The position numbers were made by a program, and so were the translations under genes. Under the pieces are notes generated by a model. The model did no database searches. It saw nothing but the letters and a program-made list of their open reading frames with translations, and was not told the DNA's origin. Positions 1 through 8,000 of a stretch of DNA of 9,141 nt are shown here, one piece after another (the stretch's first letter is position 1; each line of letters starts with the position of its first letter). Source of the stretch: Phycisphaerales bacterium UBA4658 (GTDB lineage Bacteria; Planctomycetota; Phycisphaerae; Phycisphaerales; UBA1924); assembly GCA_002405485.1 (NCBI GenBank), contig DHLW01000135.1:26904-36044 (forward strand). Direction: 5' to 3'.

Positions 1-377
1 CACTTGTTCTTCGGGGCGTTGGCCGCGGCCGCGGCCTGCTCCTGGAGTGCGGCAAAGTCCTCGGGGAACTGCTTCCCCGCCGCCAGCGAGAGCTTCTGCA
101 TGCTCTGTAGGAGCTTTCCCAGCTCGCGGAGCACCGCCCGCATCTCCGGCGAGTCGGCGTAAATGAGGTTGCTGAGCCTGGCGGTGTCGCCGGCCTTGAC
201 CATCGCCACGGCGGACTTCACCACGTCGTCGGGGGTGTCCTGGCTGTAGGGGCGTTCCCGGCGTGTGCAGCCGGCGACGAGGATCACGAGCGCGGCTGCC
301 GCGCACACCCCCCAGCTCCACCGACGGAGTCGACTGGCTTGGAATGAGCGAAGTTGACTGGCGTCTGGGACTGGCAC
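1..377 (-). CDS. Putative lipoprotein, partial (3' end beyond left edge)
   Basis: An open frame of about 125 codons reads leftward off the window. Near its start it shows an arginine-bearing stretch (R-L-R-R), an alanine- and valine-rich hydrophobic run, and the lipobox L-V-A-G-C with Cys about residue 37. This predicts export and lipid anchoring by signal peptidase II. The rest is mainly helical and polar, with a segment resembling D-D-V-V-K-S-A-V-A-M-V-K-A-G-D and an alanine-rich end (A-A-A-A-A-N-A-P-K-N-K). I recognise no family. The start is uncertain because no ATG exists below the in-frame stop at 441-443. GTG at 375-377 follows an AGAGG and keeps the basic n-region, so I chose it. GTG at 306-308 has a better-placed GGAG but would leave a very short, uncharged signal; TTG at 417-419 is also possible. 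The gene is divergent from thiS. Confidence 0.55.
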   Translation of the reverse strand, partial: MPVPDASQLRSFQASRLRRWSWGVCAAAALVILVAGCTRRERPYSQDTPDDVVKSAVAMVKAGDTARLSNLIYADSPEMRAVLRELGKLLQSMQKLSLAAGKQFPEDFAALQEQAAAAANAPKNK

Positions 378-453
378 GGCGGGCCTCTGGAAACATGCTA
401 CCCACGGGGAATCGCTCAAGCAGTTCGCAGCCCACGACCCCTACAGTTTCAGT
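378..453. promoter_or_regulatory. Divergent intergenic region between lipoprotein and thiS
   Basis: These 76 bases must hold the 5' signals of thiS, and of the leftward lipoprotein gene if its start is near 377. I see no convincing -35/-10 pair, no TPP riboswitch core, and no purine-rich Shine-Dalgarno ahead of the thiS ATG; the bases before it read CCCCTACAGTTTCAGT. The thiS message may therefore be leaderless or translated without a Shine-Dalgarno. That is inference. Confidence 0.3.
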
Positions 454-654
454 ATGGAAATCGTTGTCAACGGCGAACGCCAGGTTCTGCCCGAGGGGGC
501 CAGCGTCGAGGAGTTGATCCGGCGTCTGGGGCTTGAGCGGCAGGCCTGCGCGGTGGAGGTGAACAAGGAACTGGTCCCCAAGAAGCGGCACGCCGACCGG
601 GGGCTGAACGCGGGGGATCGAGTCGAGATCGTGACTCTTGTTGGAGGCGGCTGA
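454..654 (+). CDS. thiS: ThiS sulfur-carrier protein
   Basis: This gene encodes the small ubiquitin-like sulfur carrier of thiazole biosynthesis. Its C-terminus is adenylylated and converted to a thiocarboxylate, which donates sulfur to ThiG in the cytoplasm. The 66-residue length is normal for the family. The N-terminus M-E-I-V-V-N-G-E is the usual first beta strand. The middle has the S-V-E-E-L-I-R-R-L-G helix and the V-E-V-N-K-E-L-V-P strand-turn. The protein ends R-V-E-I-V-T-L-V-G-G-G, supplying the required terminal Gly-Gly. The ATG at 454 fits the family start, although no Shine-Dalgarno precedes it. thiG starts three bases after the stop, so the two genes are almost certainly co-transcribed. 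Identification is secure from sequence and neighbour together. Confidence 0.95.
   Translation: MEIVVNGERQVLPEGASVEELIRRLGLERQACAVEVNKELVPKKRHADRGLNAGDRVEIVTLVGGG
643..647 (+). promoter_or_regulatory. Ribosome binding site of thiG inside thiS
   Basis: A GGAGG lies in the last codons of thiS (the Gly-Gly coding part), ten bases before the thiG ATG at 658. It supports that start and suggests coupled translation of the pair. Confidence 0.6.
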
Positions 655-657
655 GAC

Positions 658-1530
658 ATGGGCAGCAGCAACGCAACGGCCGGCCAGAGGAGCCTCGCCA
701 CCGACCCGGCGGATCGCCCCTTGCGGGTGGCCGGACGCCAGTTGACCAGCCGGCTCATCGCCGGGACGGGCAAGTACCGGTCCTACGAGCTCATGCGGGA
801 CGCTCTGGATGCGTCCGGCGTGCAGGTGGTCACGGTGGCGGTACGGCGGGAACGGCTCTACAACGAGCGCGGGGAGTCGCTCCTGCAGTTTCTCGATCTC
901 ACTCGATACACCATCCTGCCAAACACCGCAGGGTGCTTCTCGGTGGACGACGCCGTCCGCGTCGCCCGTCTTGGACGCGAGCTTCTGGAGCAACTGGACA
1001 ATCCTGGTGCGAGCTGGGTCAAGCTCGAGGTACTCGGGGACAAGAAGACCCTGCTGCCCGATCCGGCGGGCACCATCGAGGCCACCCGCCAGCTCGTGAA
1101 CGATGGATTTCAGGTCCTGGCCTACACCAGTGATGACCCGATCGCGGCCCTTCGGATCAAGGAAGCGGGCGCGGCGTGCGTCATGCCCGCAGGATCCCCG
1201 ATCGGGTCTGGCCAGGGGGTGCTCAATCGCAACAACATCGTGCTCTGCCTGGAGTTGCTGAAGCAGGGCGATCCGGAGTTTCCGGTCATTGTGGATGCCG
1301 GCGTTGGCTCGGCGTCGGACGTGTCGATCGCCATGGAGCTCGGCGCCGACGCCGTGCTGCTCAACACCGCGATCGCTCATGCCCGCGACCCGGTGCTCAT
1401 GGCTCACGCGATGCGTCATGCGACGATCAGCGGGCGACAGAGCTTTCTGGCGGGTCGCATTCCCAAGCGACTCTACGCGTCAGCCAGTTCACCCTGGGAG
1501 GGGACGATCTCGTATATTCCGGGTGAGTGA
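658..1530 (+). CDS. thiG: Thiazole synthase ThiG
   Basis: ThiG builds the thiazole phosphate moiety of thiamine from 1-deoxy-D-xylulose 5-phosphate, dehydroglycine and the ThiS thiocarboxylate. It is a cytoplasmic TIM-barrel enzyme. The 290 residues carry the family landmarks: [10 protein letters not shown] (31-40), V-T-V-A-V-R-R (58-64), N-T-A-G-C (89-93), W-V-K-L-E-V-L-G-D (120-128), [10 protein letters not shown] (176-185) and V-D-A-G-V-G (212-217). In the W-V-K-L-E motif Lys122 matches the imine-forming lysine. The C-terminus, [12 protein letters not shown], is slightly extended. About 20 residues precede the conserved start of the fold, a small N-terminal extension relative to typical ThiG. 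The GGAGG at 643-647 supports ATG 658. No thiH, thiO or thiE follows within the window, so the dehydroglycine source must be encoded elsewhere. Confidence 0.97.
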   Translation: MGSSNATAGQRSLATDPADRPLRVAGRQLTSRLIAGTGKYRSYELMRDALDASGVQVVTVAVRRERLYNERGESLLQFLDLTRYTILPNTAGCFSVDDAVRVARLGRELLEQLDNPGASWVKLEVLGDKKTLLPDPAGTIEATRQLVNDGFQVLAYTSDDPIAALRIKEAGAACVMPAGSPIGSGQGVLNRNNIVLCLELLKQGDPEFPVIVDAGVGSASDVSIAMELGADAVLLNTAIAHARDPVLMAHAMRHATISGRQSFLAGRIPKRLYASASSPWEGTISYIPGE

Positions 1531-1599
1531 GTCACACTCGCCGCGCACAAACGGGTGCCGGAGACCGCAGAGAGACGGGCGGCTCATCATGGAGAGACC

Positions 1600-1704
1600 A
1601 TGATCAAGAACAAGAACAACCTGGCCAGCGCACTTGCGGGCATCTTCTCGGTGATCGTGGTCGTGTTGATTCTCGGGTTGATCGTCTGGTTGCTGTTGAA
1701 GTGA
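1600..1704 (+). CDS. Small single-pass membrane peptide (34 aa)
   Basis: A short frame of 34 codons plus stop starts at ATG 1600. A GGAGA at 1591-1595 lies just upstream, a good Shine-Dalgarno at normal spacing. The peptide begins with a basic, polar head (M-I-K-N-K-N-N). A hydrophobic segment follows, from about residue 11 to 33 (A-L-A-G-I-F-S-V-I-V-V-V-L-I-L-G-L-I-V-W-L-L-L), and the end is a single Lys. This is the layout of a one-helix inner-membrane protein with the N-terminus probably inside. I recognise no family. It lies 69 bases behind thiG on the same strand and may be read from the thiSG transcript or its own promoter. The ordered composition and the ribosome binding site argue against chance, but a frame this short needs conservation to be certain. 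Confidence 0.6.
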   Translation: MIKNKNNLASALAGIFSVIVVVLILGLIVWLLLK

Positions 1705-1819
1705 GCACGCCGAACCGGCGGCGGCTTGAGCGGCGCATCGTCCCATAAGCCGACGGCGAACCCCACATGAATCGGGGGGGAGTCGTTGCACACCGAGCCG
1801 ATAACAGAGAAGTTGTGAA

Positions 1820-1859
1820 GGCCAGTGGAACAAACTGGCCGCGGGGTCTTGTTTCGGGT
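1820..1859 (+). terminator. Possible terminator hairpin
   Basis: GGCCAGT (1820-1826) and ACTGGCC (1834-1840) form a perfect 7-bp stem with a 7-base loop. GCGGGG follows and then a partly T-rich TCTTGTTTC. The T-rich stretch is separated from the stem and interrupted, so this is not a classical intrinsic terminator. It is the best candidate to end the thiSG-side transcript, and could instead be a regulatory inverted repeat. Confidence 0.3.
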
Positions 1860-1882
1860 TGGGGCGGTGGTCTAATACCTTG

Positions 1883-1891
1883 TGCTATAGG
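1883..1891 (+). promoter_or_regulatory. Possible extended -10 promoter for the giant gene
   Basis: The sequence TGCTATAGG fits an extended -10 (TGn followed by TATAGG, four of six matches to TATAAT). No good -35 lies at standard spacing; the nearest TTGGGG (1859-1864) is too far upstream. If used, it would give a leader of about 100 bases ahead of the ATG at 1998. Confidence 0.25.
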
Positions 1892-1985
1892 GACTTACGG
1901 CTCGGCTGGGGTTTGTGTTCCCTTCCGCAACGTCGTTGGTCATCTCTGGCGAGCCCAGCCCTTCTGACAAGGGCGGGTCGAGATC

Positions 1986-1989
1986 GGAG
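1986..1989 (+). promoter_or_regulatory. Ribosome binding site of the giant gene
   Basis: GGAG lies eight bases before ATG 1998. It favours that start over the in-frame ATG at 2013, which has no purine-rich sequence at suitable distance. The nearest upstream in-frame stop is TGA at 1965-1967. Confidence 0.55.
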
Positions 1990-1997
1990 CGCGTGCC

Positions 1998-2084
1998 ATG
2001 GTGTTCTGTGCAATGAAGCGGCATGTGGCGGCTGTGGTCGCCACGATCGTTCTGGGTGCGATGGCGCCTCAGGGCGTCGCCGCG
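1998..2084 (+). other. Signal peptide of the giant protein
   Basis: Residues 1-29 hold a short basic part (M-K-R-H at 6-9), a hydrophobic core (A-A-V-V-A-T-I-V-L-G-A-M-A) and the cleavage motif G-V-A-A before D-F. This predicts Sec export with cleavage by signal peptidase I after Ala29. Confidence 0.85.
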
Positions 2085-5000
2085 GATTTCATGGTCAACA
2101 CGATCGGCGACAACGGCGTGGGCTCGCTTCGGCAGGCGATCGTGAGCGCGAATCAGTCGCCGGGCCCGGATCGCATCGTGTTCGCGCTCGGATCGGTGGT
2201 CAATCCGCCGGTGTTCCTGAATCTCGACTCGCCTCTGCCGATCATCGTCGATGACGTGCAGATCATCGGGCCGGGTTCGAACGTGATCATCACGCAGCGG
2301 AATCCGATCGGCAACCCGGGCAACTTCGGCATTCTGGCCGCCAGCGGGCAGATCTCGGTTGAGATCCGAGGTCTGGCGATCACAAGCGGTTCGAACGCGA
2401 GCGGCGCGGCGATCAGCGCGACCGGGGGCACGCTGACGGTGCGCGAGTGCCTGATCTACGAGAACCGTTCGACCGGCGTGGGCGGCGCCATCGCCGTGGT
2501 CGGGGCCGGGGACTGCACCGTCAACATCATCGACTCGCAACTGTTCAGCAACAGCGCGTCCACGATGGGCGGCGGGGTCTTCGTCCAGCGGAGCAGCGGG
2601 CGGGCGACGGTTCGGCTGGATGGGGCCTTTATCAGCCGAAACACGCTCGGCGGGCTCACGCTTGGGAATCTCGGCGGCGGTCTGTACGTGGCCGGTGCAG
2701 GCCCGCACGACGTCACCATCGAGAGGTCCACGCTCAGCGAGAACGCCATCAGCACCGACGGGCAGGGGGCCGGGCTCTTCATCGATGGGGGCGGCGGCTC
2801 GGTCTCGATCATCAACTCGACGATCGCCGGAAACACGTCCGGGCTCGGCTCCGGCATCGCGTTCGCGAACGCAACGCTGTCGATCAACGGGGCGACGATC
2901 ACCGGCAACAGCACCTTCGCCGACGCCGCCGGAGGAACGATCCTTGACGTTTCCAGCGCCGGATTCACGGTTCGGAACACCATCCTGTCCGGGAACATCG
3001 CGGCAGGGCAGTTCCGCGATCTGTCGGCGTCGCAGCAGGCCACGGGCAACAACAACCTCATCGGCGTGGGCGGGCCGTTTGTCAACGGCGTGTCCGGAAA
3101 CATCGTCGGCGTGACGAATCCTCGGCTCGTTCCGCTGAACGACAACGGAGGACCGACTCAAACGTTCGCGCTGCAGCCGGACTCGCCCGCGCTGGATGCC
3201 GGATCGCCGGCCAACGCGCCCGCGCAAGACCAGCGTCGGCAGAATCGCCCCTCGGACGCGGACAACAACGGCGTGGCGCTCCCGGACATCGGAGCGTTCG
3301 AGACTCAGCGGTATCTGGTCACGACGGTCACCAGCGAAGGGACAGGTTCGCTCAGGCAGGCGGTCATCGACAACAATCTCGCTGGCGGCGGGTTCGTCAA
3401 GTTCGCCATCGGCGCTCAGGGGAGCCAGCAGAGCATCGCGCTGTCGACGGCTCTTCCCGTGATCTCCAGAACGATCTTCATCGATGCCTGGAGCCAGGGC
3501 GGAAACGCGTACCAGGGTCCGCCCCTGGTGGAGATCGACGGCGTGTCCCTTCCCGACGCGATCGGCCTGGACATCCAGTGGTCCGATTGCGTGATCCGCG
3601 GGCTCGCCGTCAACCGCTTTACCGGCTCGGTCGCCAACGGCGTGGGCATCAAGCTTTCGGGCAGGGCGGCGCTGCGCAACTGGATCTACGGGAACAACGT
3701 CGGCGTAGGCCTTGACGGAACAACCAACCGAGGAAACGGACAACTTGGAATCTGGATCGCGCCAGCGGCCAACGTCAACCTCATCGGGACCAACGCCGAC
3801 GGGATCAATGACGCCAATGAACGAAACGTCATCGGCGGGATATCCGGAACCGGGCTTCGGACGGGTGTGTTCATCCAGTCCAACTCCAACGTCGTCGCGG
3901 GCAACGTCATCGGACTGAACGCCTCGGGCTCGGCGGCGATCCCGAACTTCAACGGCGTCTGGATCGAGAACGGCACCTCCAACCGCATCGGCTCCTCGGC
4001 GTTCAGCGCAAGCCCCGCATCTGAGCGGAACATCATCTCCGGCAATACCAACGTCGGCGTCTCGCTCACCAGCACCGGGTCGAACAACACGATCTCGGGC
4101 AACTTCATCGGGGTGAATCAGGGAGGCACGGCGGCGCTCCCAAACCTGATCGGGGTGCTGCTGGACAACGTGAATCAGACGCTCGTGGGCGGCACGTTCA
4201 CGGGGGCCGGCAATGTCGTGTCGGGCAACACCCAGCACGGCGTCCTCATCTCCGGATCCGGGGCCACCGGCAACCTGCTGCAAGGGAACATCGTCGGACT
4301 CTCGGCCAGCGGCGCACAGGCGATCCCCAACGGCATGCACGGGCTTGTGATCCGCAACGGCGCCAGCGGCAACCGCATCGGCGCTTTCGGCGACAACAAT
4401 GCAACGCTTGAGCCGCTCCGCCGAAACGTGTTCAGCGGCAACAACGGCCGCGGCATCGTCATCCGAGACTCCTCGAGTCAACTGAATCGCGTGCTGGGCA
4501 ACTTCATCGGCACCGACACCAGCGGGCTTGTGGCGATCGGGAACGCGATGGCGGGTGTGCAGATCAGTTCGTCTGCGACCAACACGATCGGTTCCAGCGG
4601 CTCGGGGCGCAACGTGATCAGCGGGCAGAGTTCCGCGACGTCGGGCTTTGGCGTGGAGATCACCGGAGCCGATGCCTCGGGCAACATCGTCCGCAACAAC
4701 CTGATCGGGCTCGGCGCCGACGGGACCACCCGGGTGCCCAACGCCGCCGGCGGAGTCTCGATCAGCGGCGGCGCATCGTTCAACCAGATCGGCGGAACCG
4801 GCGACAACCAGGGCAACACGATCCACGTCAGCGGCGCCGACGGCGTGCGCGTCGTCGACGCCCCGTCGCTGGCCAACTCGATCCTCCGAAACTCGATCTT
4901 CGACTCGGCTGGGCTCGGGATCGACCTCGCCGACGACGGCGTGACGCCCAACGGCCCGGCGGGCTCGGTCCGCAACGGTCCGAATACGCTGCAGAACTAT

Positions 5001-8000
5001 CCGGTGATCAGCGACGTCTCCACCAGCGGAGTGGTGACGATGTCTCTGGAGAGCGAGGGGAATCAGACGTTCCGCATTGAAGTGTTCTCCTCGCCCACGG
5101 TCGACCCGACAGGGTTTGGCGAGGGCCTGCGATTCCTCGGCGCGCGAACGGTCGCGACCGACTCGACGGGGCGCACGGGCGTCTTCACGCAGAGCGTTGC
5201 GTTGCAGCCGGGCGAGCGGTTCATCACGGCCACGGCGACCAAGCTCGCGCCCGGCTCGGAAGCCGGTTTTCCGACCCCCCCGGGCACGCCGCTGGGAACC
5301 AGCGAGTTCTCTCTGGCCCGCGCGGTGAATACCGAGCCCACCGCTGACAACGTGGTGGCGAGCGGCCCTGAGGACTCGCTCATCGTGGTGCAGTTGCTCG
5401 CCGGGGATCCGGATCCGGGGAACACGCTTTCGTTCCGAGTCACGACGCTTCCGACGCGGGGCACGCTGCTGCAGTTTGGCACGCTCGATCCGATCGCCAC
5501 CGCGAACACCAGCGTGACTGACGCGCAGGGCAGGGTCGTCTTCCGGCCAAACGCCAACGAGTTCGGATCGGCGTACGCGAGCTTCGGGTACGTCGCCAAT
5601 GACGGAGCGCTCGACTCGGCCGTCGCCACGGCGACGGTGAATGTGACTCCCGTGGCCGACACCCCCGGTGTCACCAACGCTTCGACCCGAGAAGATCAGC
5701 AGACCACGAGCGGCCTTGTCATCACCCGAAACATCGCCGACGGGCCCGAGGTCACCCACTTCAAGATCACCGCGATCACGAACGGCACGCTCTTCCAGAA
5801 CGATGGCGTGACCCCGATCGCAAGCGGCGCGTTCATTAGCGTGGCCCAGGGCAACGCGGGCCTGCGATTCACGCCAGCGCCGAACTCGATCGCCACGGGA
5901 TCGTTCGATGTGCAGGCATCGCTTGCCGCGGCGGATGCAGGTCTGGGCGGCGGCGTCGTGACCGCGGTCATCACGGTCACCGCGGTTGCCGATGAGCCTC
6001 GCATCACCGGAGCAAGCACACGGGAGGACACTCCGACCGCCAGCGGCCTGGAGATCCGGCGCAGCGTGGCGGACGGCCCGGAGGTGACCCATTTCAAGAT
6101 CGAGTCCCTGAGTGTTCAGGGCGCGCTGACGCTTGCCGGCGGAACGCCGGTTGCGATCGGGAGCTTCATCACTGTCGCTCAGGGCGAGCTGGGGCTGCGC
6201 TACGCCCCGCCGCAGGACTTCTTCGGGCCCGTCACCGTGACCGTGCGGGCCTCGACCAGCGCGACCGATGAGGGCCTGGGCGCCTCGAGCGTTGCCACAA
6301 TCACGGTGACGCCTGTGAATGATCGCCCGGATCTGTCGGCGGCCAGTCCATCGGCAGTACTGGAGGACTCCGGTCCCCAGGTCCTGAGCGCGTGGGCGAC
6401 GTTCAGCCCTGGCCCGCCCAATGAGAGCGATCAGACGGTGCTGGAATACTCGGTGTCGGACGTTACGAACGCCGCGCTCTTTGCCGCGGCGCCGACGGTC
6501 GATGCAACGGGGACGCTGCGTTTCACGCCCGCGGCCGACGCGTTCGGCACGTCGCAGTTCACGGTGCGGGTGCGGGACACGGGAGGCACGGTTGACGGCG
6601 GCGTGGACACATCCGCGCCACGAACGTTCACGATCACGGTCGATCCAGTGAACGATCGTCCGAGCCTGACTGCTTTCGATCCACCGGCGGTCCTCGAGGA
6701 TTCCGGACCTCAGGTGGTCAGCGGATGGGCGACGTTCGTCGCAGGGCCGGCCAACGAGAGCGATCAGACGATCGCTGAGTACATCGTCAGCAACGTCGGC
6801 CAGGCGTCCCTTTTCAGCCAGCCCCCGACCGTGGACAGCTCCGGCACGCTCCGGTATACGCCCGCTCCGGATGCCTTCGGAACGTCACAGTTCACGGTGG
6901 CCGTGCGGGACTCGGGAGGCACGGCAAACGGCGGTGTGGATACTTCCTCGCCACGAACGTTCACGATCACCGTGGGCCCGGTGAACGATCGCCCCAGCTT
7001 TGCCGCGGGCAATCCGAACGCAGTGCTGGAGGACTCGGGCTCTGCGACGATCACGAACTGGGCGACGTTCGTGCCCGGACCGGCCAACGAGAGCGATCAG
7101 ACGGTGCTGAACTATGCCGTCAGCGCAGTGGTGAACCCCGCCCTGTTCTCGGATCTGCCGACCGTGGATGCCTCTGGGGTGCTCCGATTCACTCCGGCGC
7201 CGGATGCGTTCGGGTCGTCCCAGTTCACCGTGACGGTGCGAGACTCCGGCGGCACCGCTGGCGGCGGGATCGACACTTCCTTCGCACAGACATTCACGAT
7301 CACCGTGCTCCCGGTGAACGACGCGCCGGCGTTCTCGCTCACTCAGCCGCCGGCGGTGCTGGAGAACTCCGGAACCGTCATGGCGCCGGGCGTGGCCACC
7401 AGCTTTGTCGCAGGCCCGGCCAACGAGTCAGGCCAGCAACCGCTGGAGTACATCGTCGATCAGGTCTCGAATCCCGGCCTGTTCGAAACGCCGCCGGCGA
7501 TCGACACTGCCGGATTGCTCACGTACACGGTTCCGATGGATGTCTACGGATCGTCCACGGCCCGGGTCCGGGTGCGTGACAACGGCGGCATCGCCAACGG
7601 CGGCGTGGACACGTCGCAGGGCCGGACGATCACGATCATCGTTCGTCCGCGGGCGGTGTGCAGGGACCTGTTCATCGACGCCCGTCGTGTGTGCGTTCCG
7701 CTCATCGCCACCCCGAGCCAGCTCAACGCCACACCGATCGACCCGACTCCCGGCGGCATGGCGAGCGTCGAGTTCTCGCGCCCGCTGAACCAGCCGTTCC
7801 CGTTCGGGAACACGCAGGTCCAGGTGACCGTGCGTTACGCAGACGGCTTGGTGACCAGTTGCACGAGCATCGTGACGGTGCTGGCCACGGACTGCAACAA
7901 CAACGGAATCCCGGACTCCTGCGAGACCGCCGGCGGCACGCTCGTCGACTGCAACGATGACGGCATCGCCGACGACTGCCAGTGCCTGTGGGACAACGGA

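Larger units (their letters stand above)
1705..1997. other. Intergenic region before the giant gene
   Basis: These 293 bases lie between the small membrane peptide and the giant secreted protein. The possible frame at 1767-1967 (+) has no ribosome binding site and an irregular composition, so I do not call it. The region holds a 5-bp GC hairpin just after the upstream stop (1708-1720), a perfect 7-bp inverted repeat (1820-1840), a possible extended -10 element (1883-1891) and a 7-bp long-range pairing in the presumed leader (1904-1910 with 1954-1960). Confidence 0.5.

Noticed and set aside
263..536. Short plus-strand frames over the lipoprotein start and thiS
   Set aside because: They overlap thiS or the lipoprotein gene in other frames, with arginine- and serine-rich composition typical of out-of-frame GC-rich DNA and no ribosome binding site.
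651..656. CTGAGA, which resembles part of the TPP riboswitch core
   Set aside because: It is made by the thiS stop codon and the thiS-thiG junction, with no other riboswitch element nearby.
1767..1967. A 66-codon plus-strand frame in the intergenic region
   Set aside because: It has no Shine-Dalgarno, irregular composition and no motif. It also overlaps the inverted repeat and possible promoter.
2088..5012. Beta-helix modules as a pectate lyase or other polysaccharide lyase
   Set aside because: The coil types and end blocks match structural surface-protein helices, and I see no conserved catalytic Lys/Arg/Asp cluster.
5404..5417. GGATCCGGATCC, a 12-bp palindrome
   Set aside because: It encodes D-P-D-P inside a cadherin-like domain and is explained by codon choice; no second copy or flanking structure suggests a site.
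1872..6092. A minus-strand open frame of about 1406 codons
   Set aside because: Its codons are the exact reverse complements of the sense codons of the giant gene. Stops there need sense TTA, CTA or TCA, which are rare in this gene; the frame ends at a CTA at 1872. The translation is Arg/Asp-rich with no recognisable domain, whereas the plus strand gives coherent domains.
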